From the NCBI GenBank assembly GCA_003249645.1, contig QKIH01000025.1, positions 25,764 through 89,763 on the forward strand: 64,000 nucleotides of DNA, written 5' to 3'. Source of the DNA: Desulfobulbaceae bacterium. GTDB lineage: Bacteria > Desulfobacterota > Desulfobulbia > Desulfobulbales > Desulfocapsaceae. The position numbers were made by a program, and so were the translations under genes. The notes below the pieces were generated by a model, which worked only from the letters and a program-made list of their open reading frames with translations, made no database searches and was not told where the DNA came from. Below are positions 25,086-35,455 of this stretch, in pieces (position 1 is the first letter of the stretch; every line of letters begins with the position of its first letter).

Positions 25086-26450
25086 CTATACCCCCTGAAG
25101 TTTCGGCAGAACCATGGCCGCAAAATTGAGCACGAAGAAAAAGCCGCACATGTCAGTTACCGTCGTTAAAAGCGGACTTGACACCAGCGCAGGATCAAGC
25201 CGCAGCCCTTTCAGCAGGAGCGGCAGCATGCCGCCAAGTAGAACAGACACCAGTGTGTTGGCAGCAAGCGCACCGCCGATTACCAGAGCAAGCCAGATAT
25301 TGCCCTTCCACAAAAAGGCAATAGAGCCAAGTATTAACCCGAGAACAAGGCCATTTAAAATCCCCACCCTCATCTCTTTTAACAGGACCCAGAGAAGCTC
25401 ACCCGGCCGGATAAGGCCAAGTGATAGCTCGCGCATCGATACTGCAACCGCCTGATTGCCTGAGCAACCGCTCATATCGCTGACCATCGGCAGAAAAACA
25501 GCCAGGGTGATAACGGCGGCCAGGGTATCCTGGTACATGGCGATGACACTGGCCGCAATGATATTCAGGCCGATATTCATGGTCAGCCAAGCAAGTCTGC
25601 GGCCGGATCGGGAGAGCAGCGGCATGGTCCGGAATTCTTCACCACCAATAATACCGCTGATTCGAAGGAAAGTTCTGGTCTTTCGTTTATTCACTGCTTC
25701 CTCTACCCTGTCCGGCAAAACAATACCGACCAAAACATTATTTTTGTCCACAACCGGGACACCGAAGAGTGTATGCTCTTCAAAGAACTGATCAAGCTCC
25801 GTCAATCCTGTCATATCAGCAACACTTAAGGGACTGCTGATCATGATCTCCTTCAATTGCTTCGACCGGGGAGGAAACAGCAGATCATGGACGCGAAGAA
25901 CACCGGTCAGTCTCTCCTGCTCATCGACGACATAGAAATACTGAACATGGTAATCGGCATACTCCTCCTGGTTTGTCTGCAGGTTTTCAAGAACATCCTT
26001 GATGGTCAGATCCTGATTGAAACTGAGATATTCGGAAATCATGATGCCGCCGGCACAATCTGCCGGATATTCAAGCATCATCCTGGCCTCGACAGCATCT
26101 TCATGATCCATGCTGTCCAGAATTGCCTTACTGGCGTCGCCATCCATCTCACTTAAAACATCCACCAGATGGTCACTTTCCAGCTCTTCCAGGATGGCAA
26201 CGGCTTTTTCCGTCGGCATCTCTTCAACAACCTCAACAGCATGCAGATCCGGTATGCCTTCGATAATCTCTGCGGCGCTTTCAGGGTCGAGCATACCAAG
26301 CAGCTTAACCTGATCATCCATATCGAGACGGACGACTGCCCTTGCTATATCTGACGAATCAAGCGTGCTGAGATAGTCTGAAAGCTCAACCACTCTGTTT
26401 TCTTTAACAAATTCAGTTAGCTGTTTACTGGAAGCAACTTCCTTGCTCAT
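25086..26450 (-). CDS. mgtE: Magnesium transporter MgtE
   Basis: A 454-residue channel: N-terminal superhelical domain (about 1-130, with ESAAEIIEGIPDLHAVEVVEEMP), tandem CBS domains (about 135-255) that sense cytosolic Mg2+, and five C-terminal membrane helices starting at about 290 (WLTMNIGLNIIAASVIAMYQDTL...MVSDMSGCSGNQAVAVSMREL). The GNQ region lines the pore. The ATG at 26450 with GAGG six bases upstream was chosen over a hydrophobic N-terminal extension that is not part of the family. It is divergent from the MscS-type gene. I see no recognisable Mg2+ riboswitch in the leader. Confidence 0.94.
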   Translation of the reverse strand: MSKEVASSKQLTEFVKENRVVELSDYLSTLDSSDIARAVVRLDMDDQVKLLGMLDPESAAEIIEGIPDLHAVEVVEEMPTEKAVAILEELESDHLVDVLSEMDGDASKAILDSMDHEDAVEARMMLEYPADCAGGIMISEYLSFNQDLTIKDVLENLQTNQEEYADYHVQYFYVVDEQERLTGVLRVHDLLFPPRSKQLKEIMISSPLSVADMTGLTELDQFFEEHTLFGVPVVDKNNVLVGIVLPDRVEEAVNKRKTRTFLRISGIIGGEEFRTMPLLSRSGRRLAWLTMNIGLNIIAASVIAMYQDTLAAVITLAVFLPMVSDMSGCSGNQAVAVSMRELSLGLIRPGELLWVLLKEMRVGILNGLVLGLILGSIAFLWKGNIWLALVIGGALAANTLVSVLLGGMLPLLLKGLRLDPALVSSPLLTTVTDMCGFFFVLNFAAMVLPKLQGV

Positions 26451-26704
26451 GGGAGACCTCGTTTTCGGGAAGAAGTATACAAACAACAGGATCATCATTA
26501 TAACTATACTGAATTGCACATTAACCGGCAAACAAGTCCTTAAAAAAATGCACTATTGAAAAGAGTTTTTACTGCAATATCAAAGCAATACTTTTTTTCA
26601 TGACAAAGAAATGGTTAAAATAGAGTAAAATAGATTCAACCCGCTGTTTTCTGAAGTGAGAAATTTTTCACAACCTAACACCTATAAAAGAAATGCATTG
26701 AACT

Positions 26705-28921
26705 ATGTTTTTCATACATACAAAAAAAACGGCCGTTTTTTCTTTTATTTCCATCACATCGCTTATCATCTTCTGTTCCCTGCTCTTCGGCGCAGACAGT
26801 ACGCCGACCCTTACCGGTAGATACAAGACGCAGCAGACTGCCATCGAAAAGACTCTCAATGAAGCGATGCAGAATGATTCGCTTGCAGTACAGGAAGAGA
26901 GCCGCCAGAAGCTGAAAGACTATATTGATGACTACACCAAACAGATAGAAATCCTTCAGAAGGAAATCGCTCAGCTGACTTCAGCTCTGGAAGGCGTTGA
27001 CAAACCGGAAAATTTGAATGATAGAGCAACCAAGATGCTTTCAGACTTTCTCAGTCTGAAGCAGGAAAAAGAGCTGCAGCTGGTTGAATTGAGACTGCTG
27101 CTGCTCAATGCAGAAGAAGCCGACAAAAAGCTCGGCAAACAGATTGATAAAGAAATGGCTGCAAGTCTCTTCAGCCGAAATGAGCCCATCTGGAGTGCAA
27201 GGCCTGTCAGCAGCAACCCGATTGATTACAAACTGTACCAGCACCCGCTGGTGCTTCTGCTCTCGTTGTTAAGCCTGCTCATCTGCCTTTTTTCAAACAG
27301 TTTAAGCCGTTTTGAAGGGTCACCTGACAAAGAGCAGACAAACCTCATAACCCTGCTAGCCCGAAAATTCAGAAACCACGGCCTGCTGCTCAAGGTCACG
27401 CTCTTTATTATATTTGCCGTGCCTCTTGCCCTCTTTATAAGTTCCCATCTCACTGTAATAAATCAGCTGCTCTTCCCGATCGGTTCTGCACTCTTTTTCT
27501 ATATGGCGGGATACTGGTACATTCCGGTGTTTTTTCAGCGTCTGTTCAAGATCGAACCCAATGGAGTAACGATCAACCTCTTTGCCTTGAGTTCATCATT
27601 ACTCATGGTTGTCGGTCTGGGAGGCAGAGAGGTATTTCACGTCCCGCATTACACTTTTTCGATCCTTCTGCTGTTTTATCAGATAATGTTTTCCCTCATG
27701 CTTCGCAGCCTTCTTGTTGAACGTTTCAATGGTGTCTGGAAGGTATTGAGAGCATTTCTGATCATGATAACGCTGACGCTAGCCTGCCTTGAGATTATCG
27801 GCTACACGAATTTCATCGACTTTCTTGTTGATGCCACAACCAAGACTACAGGGACCATCATTCTGGCCTCGATCCTGTATGACGGAGTAGAACTTGTCCT
27901 GGCCGGATGCGTCTATCTGAAAAATTCTCTGTTCGACAAATTTCTTTACAACTATTCTATCCATGATTCCGGCTTCGAGACTCTGACTGTGCTTGGAATA
28001 GGGGTGAAAATATACCTGCTTCTCGTCACCGCTATCCTGATCGCTCACCAATGGGGCCTAAGCCAGTTCAGCAACGATGATTTGAGCAATTTTTTCTTTA
28101 CCGGCATTGAGTTAGGCGGCATCGCAATAATACCTGCCCGTATAACTCTTGGTCTGCTCATCTTTGTTCTCCTCTGGCCTCTGATAGGATTTGTCAAGGA
28201 GCTGCTCGACCATAAATGGCTCACACATTCAGGATTTTCAGCTTCCAGCCGCGACTCTTTCCTGACCATGGGCGGATATGCCGGTTATGCGATACTGATC
28301 GGCCTGGTTCTGTCAGTTGCCGGTGTAAAGCTGACCGGTCTCACTATCGTTGTCGGCGCCCTGTCTGTCGGTATCGGTTTTGGTCTGCAGAACCTGGTCA
28401 ACAATTTCATCTCAGGCATCATCCTGATCTTTGAAAGACCGATCAAGAAAGGCGACTGGATCCTGGTCGGCTCGACCGAAGGATACGTTAAAAAAATTTC
28501 CATCCGTTCAACCATTATCCAGACCTTCGACCGGGCCGATGTTATTGTCCCCAACTCTGAACTGATTTCAAACCAGGTAACGAACATGATGCTTACCGAC
28601 AATTGCGGCAGGCTCAGGGTCTCGGTCGGTGTTGCGTACGGCACGGATACCGAACTTGTCCAGCAGCTCCTGCTCCAATGTGCTGCCGAACATCCTCAGG
28701 TAATGAAAGACGGCTCGGTGCCGGTGCCGCGAGCATGGTTTCAGGAATTCGGCGACAGTTCACTTAATTTTGACCTGCTTGTCCATATCAAAGAGATCGA
28801 CATGAAAATCCAGGTTCGCAGTGAACTGCATACGGCTATTGATAAAATCTTTAAGCAGCATGACATCTCCATTCCATTTCCACAGCGGGATGTTCATCTG
28901 TTTGAACAGAAAACCGAATAA
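26705..28921 (+). CDS. Large MscS-family mechanosensitive channel
   Basis: A 738-residue protein: signal peptide/first helix (1-30), a coiled-coil-rich periplasmic domain (about 35-170, many Glu/Lys/Gln heptads), about ten membrane helices, and the C-terminal MscS core. The pore helix reads GLTIVVGALSVGIGFGLQNL, followed by FERPIKKGDWILVG of the beta domain and the cytoplasmic vestibule. It resembles MscK/YbiO-like multi-helix homologues rather than the 286-residue MscS. It relieves hypo-osmotic stress. The ribosome site is weak and the start is the first Met before the signal peptide. zntB-like follows after 18 bases. Confidence 0.9.
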   Translation: MFFIHTKKTAVFSFISITSLIIFCSLLFGADSTPTLTGRYKTQQTAIEKTLNEAMQNDSLAVQEESRQKLKDYIDDYTKQIEILQKEIAQLTSALEGVDKPENLNDRATKMLSDFLSLKQEKELQLVELRLLLLNAEEADKKLGKQIDKEMAASLFSRNEPIWSARPVSSNPIDYKLYQHPLVLLLSLLSLLICLFSNSLSRFEGSPDKEQTNLITLLARKFRNHGLLLKVTLFIIFAVPLALFISSHLTVINQLLFPIGSALFFYMAGYWYIPVFFQRLFKIEPNGVTINLFALSSSLLMVVGLGGREVFHVPHYTFSILLLFYQIMFSLMLRSLLVERFNGVWKVLRAFLIMITLTLACLEIIGYTNFIDFLVDATTKTTGTIILASILYDGVELVLAGCVYLKNSLFDKFLYNYSIHDSGFETLTVLGIGVKIYLLLVTAILIAHQWGLSQFSNDDLSNFFFTGIELGGIAIIPARITLGLLIFVLLWPLIGFVKELLDHKWLTHSGFSASSRDSFLTMGGYAGYAILIGLVLSVAGVKLTGLTIVVGALSVGIGFGLQNLVNNFISGIILIFERPIKKGDWILVGSTEGYVKKISIRSTIIQTFDRADVIVPNSELISNQVTNMMLTDNCGRLRVSVGVAYGTDTELVQQLLLQCAAEHPQVMKDGSVPVPRAWFQEFGDSSLNFDLLVHIKEIDMKIQVRSELHTAIDKIFKQHDISIPFPQRDVHLFEQKTE

Positions 28922-28939
28922 CCTATCAGGAGTCATTTC

Positions 28940-29914
28940 ATGGCACTTAAACATGCGGTGCAGGCTGTTTTATTCGATGGAAAAGGCAAGGGCACGGTTT
29001 TAGCTGCAGATAAAGCTGATTTTACCCCGCCGAAAGAAGATGGCAGCTTTCTGTGGATTCATATAGACTATACCACTGAGGCAGGAAAAAACCTGCTTCA
29101 GCAGCGCCAGCTTGATCAGGTAATCAAAAACAATCTCACCGATGAGGATACCCGTCCGCGCTTCTTCCACATGCAGGAAGGCCTTTACCTGTCATTACGT
29201 GCGGTCAATCTCAACCCAGGGGCCAACCCCGACGACATGATCGGTATCCGGGTATGGGTTACCCCGCAGCTGATCATTTCATCAAACAGCCGTACGCTTC
29301 TTTCTTTGCAGGATATAATCCAGTATTCCGCTGAAGGACGAGGCCCTGCGACGGTTTCATCATTTATCAATCTGCTTGTCGAGCGGCTGGCTGACCGGGC
29401 CGAAAACGTCATCGAACAGCTTGACGACTCTTTTGAAGAACTGGAAGACCAGCTCCTGGGACCAGGTTCAGACGACCTGCGCAACAACCTCTCGGAACTC
29501 CGTCGGCAGGCCATTCGGCTTCGCCGCTATTTCGCTCCGCAGCGTGAAACCCTGCAGCAGCTATTAATCGAACCGCCAGAATGGTATTCAAAACGCGACA
29601 AAGTCCATCTTCGTGAAAATCTCAACAAGTTCAAACGCTATCTGGAAGAGCTCGACTACCTGGTTGACCGGGCCATTGTTGCACAGGAAGAACTGATCGG
29701 CAATTACTCTGAAATGCTCAACAGACGCATGTATACTCTTTCACTTGTGGCGACCCTCTTCATGCCACTCGGCTTCCTGACCGGTCTGCTCGGCATCAAT
29801 GTGGGTGGTATTCCATGGGCTCAAAATCCCTATGGTTTTCTCATCATCTGCCTTGGCATTTCTGTCTTGGGCGGCAGTATTGCTTACTTTCTCCATCGCA
29901 GGAAATGGTTCTAG
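28940..29914 (+). CDS. zntB: CorA-family divalent cation transporter, ZntB-like
   Basis: A 324-residue protein. A large soluble N-terminal funnel domain with long coiled-coil helices (about 150-260) precedes two C-terminal membrane helices. The pore signature is GIN (GFLTGLLGINVGGIPWAQNP), the ZntB variant, not the GMN of magnesium-transporting CorA. ZntB moves Zn2+ and perhaps other divalent ions as a pentamer. AGGAG lies seven bases before the ATG. It follows the MscS-type gene closely and is probably co-transcribed. Confidence 0.9.
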   Translation: MALKHAVQAVLFDGKGKGTVLAADKADFTPPKEDGSFLWIHIDYTTEAGKNLLQQRQLDQVIKNNLTDEDTRPRFFHMQEGLYLSLRAVNLNPGANPDDMIGIRVWVTPQLIISSNSRTLLSLQDIIQYSAEGRGPATVSSFINLLVERLADRAENVIEQLDDSFEELEDQLLGPGSDDLRNNLSELRRQAIRLRRYFAPQRETLQQLLIEPPEWYSKRDKVHLRENLNKFKRYLEELDYLVDRAIVAQEELIGNYSEMLNRRMYTLSLVATLFMPLGFLTGLLGINVGGIPWAQNPYGFLIICLGISVLGGSIAYFLHRRKWF

Positions 29915-30090
29915 CCTGACACTCCGCAACTTTACCTGTTATTTCCGGTTCAGGTGCAAAAAGGAGTTTTTGCATGAATAGCGGATAGTTATTCCTACCA
30001 ACCACATTCAGTTAAAAACAGGGTTTGCTTCCCTTGTATTTTGTCTACTCAGGCGATATGATAAAAAAATATCTACGTCTGGAGCGAAGA

Positions 30091-31992
30091 ATGAAACCTG
30101 TCTTGTCACTCTTATATCTGCTTGTATTTCTCCTGTTCAATAGTAGCGGCATTTATGCCGTACAGGACAACAGAAAAGTTCTTTATATTGCCTCCTATCA
30201 TACTGAAAAAGACGAATGGAGTCAGGGCATTAGGGAAGGAATTGAGGAAGTACTCTCTGCTGCAGATAAAATCGAGTTGAGAATTTTCAACATGGATACC
30301 CGCTTGGCACAAACCGAAGAAGAAAAAATAGCTGCCGCTTTAAAAGCAAAGAGCGTCATTGAACAATTCAATCCCGATGTTGTTATCATTTCGGATGACA
30401 ATGCCGCCAAATATCTTCTTCAGCCATATTACAAGGACAGCGCCATCCCCTTCGTTTTCTGCGGCATCAACTGGGAGGCTGCCAGTTATGGCCTGCCCTA
30501 TTCCAACACCACCGGCATGATCGAGGTACAGCTCATCAAAGAAACAGTCAATACCCTTAAACCTTACGCCAAAGGTGTTAAAACAGGCTGTCTTCGCGGT
30601 GATACCCTGACCAACAGGAAGGAACAGAAATACTTTGACCAGCAGCTTGGCCAACCTATGGACGTTCGATATGTGACTAACTATGAACAGTGGCAGAAGG
30701 AGTTCTTACAACTGCAGCATGACGTCGACATCCTTATACTCGGCTCCTTACGTGCTCTCGACACCCAGAATGCTACTCTAGATCAGATTGCCAATTTCAC
30801 CTTCGCCAACACAACCATTCCGACGGCTTCTTATGACGAATTTATGAAGCAAACTTCGCTACTTACCCTCTCAACAGTTCCCCAGGAACAGGGCCGTTGG
30901 GCGGCGACACAGGCTCTTCGTATTCTGGACGGCACACCTCCGGCCACCATACAGCCGGTTCAAAACCGGGAAGCCAAACGGTTTCTTCATATGAAGCTTG
31001 CCGGCAAACTGAACATAAAGTTTCCTTACGATCTGGTTGAGAGCTCCCATCTCGTTTCTTATAAACTGCCAAAAGTTCTTTATATCGGCTCATATCATGA
31101 GGGCTATTTCTGGAGCGACAATATTGAAAAAGGGCTGAAAAAAGGTCTTGGCTTAAAACAAACCGCCGGTTCAGAAAGCACCGAACCACCTGTTGTGCTC
31201 GATATTTTTCGTATGAACACAAAATTACGTTCAGACGAAGAATCGAAAAAGAATGCAGCCCTTGAAGCCTTGCAGAGGATCGAACAATTTCAACCCGATC
31301 TCATTGTAATTAGCGATGATAATGCAGCAAAATATCTGGTTCAACCCTATCTTCTCGAAACAACTATCCCGATCGTTTTCTGCGGCATCAATTACGATGC
31401 CTCCCAATATCATCTGCCTACCGCCAACTCCACAGGCATGCTTGAGATTGATCCAATAGCCGAAACCGTCGAGTTTCTGAGCCAATACGCCAAGGGCAAA
31501 CGCATCGGCTACCTCGGTTCGGATGACATTTCCAACAAAAAAACGATCCAGTACAATGAAAAGATTCTTGGAGCCCCTTTCACCGAGGGATACCTTGTTT
31601 CTTCCTACGAGGAATGGAAGTTGGCATACCAGAAACTGCAAACCCGGGTAGATATGCTCATCATCCTCAATCCTATAGGGATTCGCGGCTGGTCGCCTGA
31701 AGAAGCCGATGACTTCATCCTGCATAACACCAAAATTCCATCGGGAGGCATCAGCGCCGGGGAGATGCGTTACAGCCTGCTTGGCCACGTAAAAATCCCG
31801 GAAGAACAGGGTTGGTGGTCAGGGAAAACGGCCTTGAAAATTCTGGAGGGAACCTCTCCTGCTGCAATTCCGATCGTAACCAACAAGCAGACCAGACTGT
31901 TCCTCAATCCAACGCTGGCCAATGCCATCGGTATTCATTTTCCAGTCCAATTACTCGAAGAAGCAACGCTGGTGCAACAACATCATCAATAG
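30091..31992 (+). CDS. Periplasmic protein with two tandem ABC-type substrate-binding domains
   Basis: A 633-residue exported protein: signal peptide (1-23), then two full copies of a TrpX/ABC_sub_bind-like fold. Copy 1 starts at Lys29 (KVLYIASYHTE), copy 2 at Lys328 (KVLYIGSYHEG). They share long identical or near-identical stretches, e.g. PDVVIISDDNAAKYLLQPY against PDLIVISDDNAAKYLVQPY, and IPFVFCGINW against IPIVFCGINY, so this is an internal tandem duplication. No permease or ATPase gene is adjacent; the next gene, nine bases downstream, is a hybrid kinase. I infer a ligand-sensing role. The ATG at 30091 follows GGAG by six bases. Confidence 0.88.
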   Translation: MKPVLSLLYLLVFLLFNSSGIYAVQDNRKVLYIASYHTEKDEWSQGIREGIEEVLSAADKIELRIFNMDTRLAQTEEEKIAAALKAKSVIEQFNPDVVIISDDNAAKYLLQPYYKDSAIPFVFCGINWEAASYGLPYSNTTGMIEVQLIKETVNTLKPYAKGVKTGCLRGDTLTNRKEQKYFDQQLGQPMDVRYVTNYEQWQKEFLQLQHDVDILILGSLRALDTQNATLDQIANFTFANTTIPTASYDEFMKQTSLLTLSTVPQEQGRWAATQALRILDGTPPATIQPVQNREAKRFLHMKLAGKLNIKFPYDLVESSHLVSYKLPKVLYIGSYHEGYFWSDNIEKGLKKGLGLKQTAGSESTEPPVVLDIFRMNTKLRSDEESKKNAALEALQRIEQFQPDLIVISDDNAAKYLVQPYLLETTIPIVFCGINYDASQYHLPTANSTGMLEIDPIAETVEFLSQYAKGKRIGYLGSDDISNKKTIQYNEKILGAPFTEGYLVSSYEEWKLAYQKLQTRVDMLIILNPIGIRGWSPEEADDFILHNTKIPSGGISAGEMRYSLLGHVKIPEEQGWWSGKTALKILEGTSPAAIPIVTNKQTRLFLNPTLANAIGIHFPVQLLEEATLVQQHHQ

Positions 31993-32001
31993 AAAGGAAA
32001 C

Positions 32002-34308
32002 ATGAAATTTAAATCACTTACCAGCAAACTTCTACTTTTTATTATTGCCTCATTCATCCTTGTCATAGCAGGGGTCGTTGTCATTGCCAATTATCACCTG
32101 ACTAAAATCATCGATAAGAGCCAGGAAGAAATTTTCACCGAAAAGATTAATGTCATCTGGGAGAATCTTGACCGTTCAGAGGACCGGCTCAATCAAACAG
32201 GTCTGCGTGAAGCGTATCAGAATGACTTTCAGACTGCCTTCTTAAGCACCATGCAGTCCACCTATTATGCTCAATCAATTATCCATATAAAACCGATCAT
32301 CCTAGATCCAGCCGGGAAAATTCTGCTACATCCCAGCCTGCATAAAGGTGAGAGCCTGTCCGGCAGCGATGCATCCATTAATGAAAAATTCGCCGATGAG
32401 CAGGGCAACTTCTATTCAGAGTTCTCTGGTGACCCCTCATGGTACATCTATAAAAAGTTTGAACCATGGAACTGGATAATCCTGTATGCGGTACCTTTAG
32501 AGGTCAAATACAGAGACAAAAAGACTTTTACAGCTCTTCTCCTTGCAACCATGTTTACTGTCAGCATAATTGTCACACTGCTGCTCTCGATCGTTATCGC
32601 CAGACAGTTAAGACCAATCAAGACATTAACAAAAATAACCTCAGAGATTGCAGCTGGAGAGATGGAAAAGCCCATCCTGACTGACAGTCACGACGAGATT
32701 GCCACACTTGCCGAAAGTTTTGACCAGATGCGACTGGCAGTCAAGGACCAGTTTCACAAGCTCAACCTTGAGATGAAGGAAAGGGAACATATAGAAAAAG
32801 AACTGGTCGAGCTGAAACAGTATCTTCTCGACATTATCAACTCCATGTCTTCCGCAATTATTGCCATTAACGGCGAGAAAAAAATAACACAATGGAACAT
32901 CAGTGCAGAAATACGTTCGGGAATCTCAGCGGAAAAAGCACTCAGCCAGCCGCTTGAAACAGTCTGCCCGGAACTTGCACAAACCTATCCCCTGCTGACT
33001 GAAAGCATACGGGAAAGACGTATAAAGAAATTCTCCAAACAGGAAAGAATCAGCGACGAAAATACCATTTACGAAGATATTACCATTTTTCCTCTGTCCA
33101 CCACGTCCCTTGCTGACAGCGGTGCCGTTATCCGCATTGATAATGTCACCAAAGAATATGAATTCGAGCAGCAGATAAGCCACCGAAGCAAAATGGATGC
33201 CATTGGCCAACTGGCAGGCGGGGTTGCCCATGACTTCAACAACATGCTCTCAGGCATTCTCGGTGCGGCACAGCTGATCCAGCGGAAAACCGAGAAAGAT
33301 CAGCCGAACCTTGCGCAGATGTCGGAGCTCATCATTCAAGCCTGTACCCGGGCAGCAGACCTTACCCAGAAACTGCTTTCCTTCGGACGCAAAGGCAAAA
33401 TCATCTCAACTCCGCTCAACATCCACTCACTCATCACCGACACTGTCGAACTTTTAAGCAGGACGATAGACAAGAAAATCAACATGACCTGTGCGCTCGA
33501 AGCAAAAAACACAACAATATTCGGAGACGGCTCGGGGCTGCAGAATGTCCTCATGAATATCGGCATCAATGCCAGCCATTCCATGCCGGATGGCGGTGAG
33601 TTTATCATTCGGACAAAAAATACCTGGCTTGATAAAATGTATTGCGATTCAAGCCCCTTTGATATCGAAGAAGGTGAATATGTTCAGATAGAATTTGAAG
33701 ACTCCGGCTGTGGAATCGCGCCTGAAAATATCAAAAAGATATTTGATCCTTTTTTTACCACAAAAGAGCATGGCAAAGGCGCCGGACTCGGTTTGGCTGC
33801 CGCCTATGGAGCAATACGCGATCACAGTGGCATTATCGCGGTAGAGAGCAAACTGGATAAAGGGACGACCTTTTCCGTCCTGCTGCCCTGTTCGGAGTCC
33901 GAAGCACAGAACGATGTATATAAAACTGAGATAGTGAGCGGAACCGGCAATGTTCTGCTGGTTGACGATGAAGAAGTGATCAGGCTTACCTGCAGCCAGA
34001 TGCTTGAAGATATGGGGTACACGGTATTTGTTGCCTCAAACGGCAAGGAAGCCGTCGACATGATAAGAGAAAGCGATAACAGAATTGATGTAACCATCAT
34101 GGATATGATTATGCCTGTCATGGATGGGCAGAAAGCCATTGAAACTATACGGTCATTTGACGCCGAAATGAAAATCATCGCCTCTTCCGGCTTTGTTAAA
34201 GATGCAGAAAACAATCGGCTGGAAAGCTTCAACCTCTCCGGCTTTCTCCATAAACCGTATAAAATCAGCGAATTGAGCCAGCTGCTTAAAGCGACTCTAC
34301 AGAATTAA
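32002..34308 (+). CDS. Hybrid sensor histidine kinase (Cache-HAMP-PAS-kinase-receiver)
   Basis: A 768-residue protein: TM1 about 10-30, periplasmic single-Cache-like domain (about 32-170), TM2 about 175-198, HAMP about 199-252, coiled coil, PAS about 270-385, HisKA with His410 (GGVAHDFNNMLSGILGAAQL), HATPase_c (NASHSM, DSGCGI, GAGLGLAA), and a C-terminal receiver with Asp701 (VTIMDMIMPVMDG). It should autophosphorylate and pass phosphate to its own receiver, then perhaps to a phosphotransfer protein not encoded here. AAAGGA precedes the ATG. Encoded nine bases behind the duplicated binding protein, it is likely the signal partner of that protein. Confidence 0.93.
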   Translation: MKFKSLTSKLLLFIIASFILVIAGVVVIANYHLTKIIDKSQEEIFTEKINVIWENLDRSEDRLNQTGLREAYQNDFQTAFLSTMQSTYYAQSIIHIKPIILDPAGKILLHPSLHKGESLSGSDASINEKFADEQGNFYSEFSGDPSWYIYKKFEPWNWIILYAVPLEVKYRDKKTFTALLLATMFTVSIIVTLLLSIVIARQLRPIKTLTKITSEIAAGEMEKPILTDSHDEIATLAESFDQMRLAVKDQFHKLNLEMKEREHIEKELVELKQYLLDIINSMSSAIIAINGEKKITQWNISAEIRSGISAEKALSQPLETVCPELAQTYPLLTESIRERRIKKFSKQERISDENTIYEDITIFPLSTTSLADSGAVIRIDNVTKEYEFEQQISHRSKMDAIGQLAGGVAHDFNNMLSGILGAAQLIQRKTEKDQPNLAQMSELIIQACTRAADLTQKLLSFGRKGKIISTPLNIHSLITDTVELLSRTIDKKINMTCALEAKNTTIFGDGSGLQNVLMNIGINASHSMPDGGEFIIRTKNTWLDKMYCDSSPFDIEEGEYVQIEFEDSGCGIAPENIKKIFDPFFTTKEHGKGAGLGLAAAYGAIRDHSGIIAVESKLDKGTTFSVLLPCSESEAQNDVYKTEIVSGTGNVLLVDDEEVIRLTCSQMLEDMGYTVFVASNGKEAVDMIRESDNRIDVTIMDMIMPVMDGQKAIETIRSFDAEMKIIASSGFVKDAENNRLESFNLSGFLHKPYKISELSQLLKATLQN

Positions 34309-34431
34309 CCCCTGCCAGTTTTCACACTGGCCAATATTCTTTCCCGAATATCCAGGAACAGGTAGTATCATCAGGAGATATTCTCTACAAGTCTCTTTTA
34401 TTATCAATTTATCAACCGGCGGCCGCAGTAA

Positions 34432-35334
34432 ATGAAGCCCATCATCAATACCTTCAGTAAATATTACAGACAAAAATATGGTCAGCCGGTTGGCAAGCTG
34501 CCGATTGATACCGGTCAGCCCTGCCCGAACCGGGCAAAAGGAGGTTGCCTGTTCTGCAAGGCAGAAAGTTTTACCGCCGCCCACCTGAAAAAAGGCGATT
34601 CTTTAGCAAGACAGATACAAGAGGGAAAACAGAACCTTCTGCAGGGAAGATCTCAACTCTATTTTGCTTATTTTCAACAGGAAACATGCACCGCCTCACC
34701 AGTTGAACTGCTTTTGCAGCAGACCAGACAATTGCTGCAGGAACCTTCTTGTATCGGCATAATCTTCTCAACCAGGCCTGACTCTATTGCAGAAGAGTTT
34801 CTCTCACCACTTGCACAACTGATAAGCATCTCGGGAAAAGAATGCCATTTTGAACTGGGACTGCAATCGGCACATGAACAGAGCCTTGTTCTGCTCAACC
34901 GCAATCACACCGTAAAGGATTTTGAAACGGCAATACGACTTTTACAGAGCTACAGCCTTTTTCTCACAGGCGCCCATCTGATCTTCGGTATCCCGGGTGA
35001 ATCAGAAGAACAGATGATTGAATCCGCTGCTTATGTCAGTTCACTGAAAATCGACACCTTGAAACTTCACCACCTGCAGGTAATACGAGAAACCGGCCTG
35101 GAGAAGCTGTACCATGCCGGAAAAATTGAACTGTTCGAAAAGGATGCCTATATACGTTTTCTTCTCCGCCTTCTCCCTCTTATTCCGCCTCACATCATCA
35201 TTCACCGGCTCTGGTCCCATTCACACCCCAACCTGCTTGTTGCCCCAAGGTGGAATATCCTTCCAGGCCTTCTCTCGGCGGAACTCCTGGAAAAGATGCA
35301 AGACAACAATATTTCCCAGGGCTGCGGAATCTAG
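34432..35334 (+). CDS. Radical SAM protein, TIGR01212/YhcC family
   Basis: A 300-residue protein. The N-terminal INTFSKYYRQKYGQPVGKLPIDTG block and the cluster motif CPNRAKGGCLFCKAESF supply the three cysteines of the radical SAM [4Fe-4S] cluster in the spacing peculiar to this family. Then GIIFSTRPDSI, FELGLQSAHEQSLVLLNR and GAHLIFGIPGES follow, all family-typical. Members are annotated as Elp3-like/oxidoreductase radical SAM proteins without a proven reaction. Weak ribosome site. A small hairpin (GCCAGT/ACTGGC, 34314-34331) separates it from the kinase gene. Confidence 0.9.
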   Translation: MKPIINTFSKYYRQKYGQPVGKLPIDTGQPCPNRAKGGCLFCKAESFTAAHLKKGDSLARQIQEGKQNLLQGRSQLYFAYFQQETCTASPVELLLQQTRQLLQEPSCIGIIFSTRPDSIAEEFLSPLAQLISISGKECHFELGLQSAHEQSLVLLNRNHTVKDFETAIRLLQSYSLFLTGAHLIFGIPGESEEQMIESAAYVSSLKIDTLKLHHLQVIRETGLEKLYHAGKIELFEKDAYIRFLLRLLPLIPPHIIIHRLWSHSHPNLLVAPRWNILPGLLSAELLEKMQDNNISQGCGI

Positions 35335-35455
35335 TTTCTTTTTCTTTCAGCCTATTGTTTCCAAACGGTAACTTTTGAAAACTTCAATATGGCTGGCAGC
35401 CGGCAAGGACAGGTGCCGTATGGCTGAAAATTTTATTGAGCAAGATCCGATTCTC

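Noticed and set aside
26451..26704. Mg2+ riboswitch in the mgtE leader
   Set aside because: The stretch is AT-rich without the multi-stem structure of an M-box; too little supports an RNA element.
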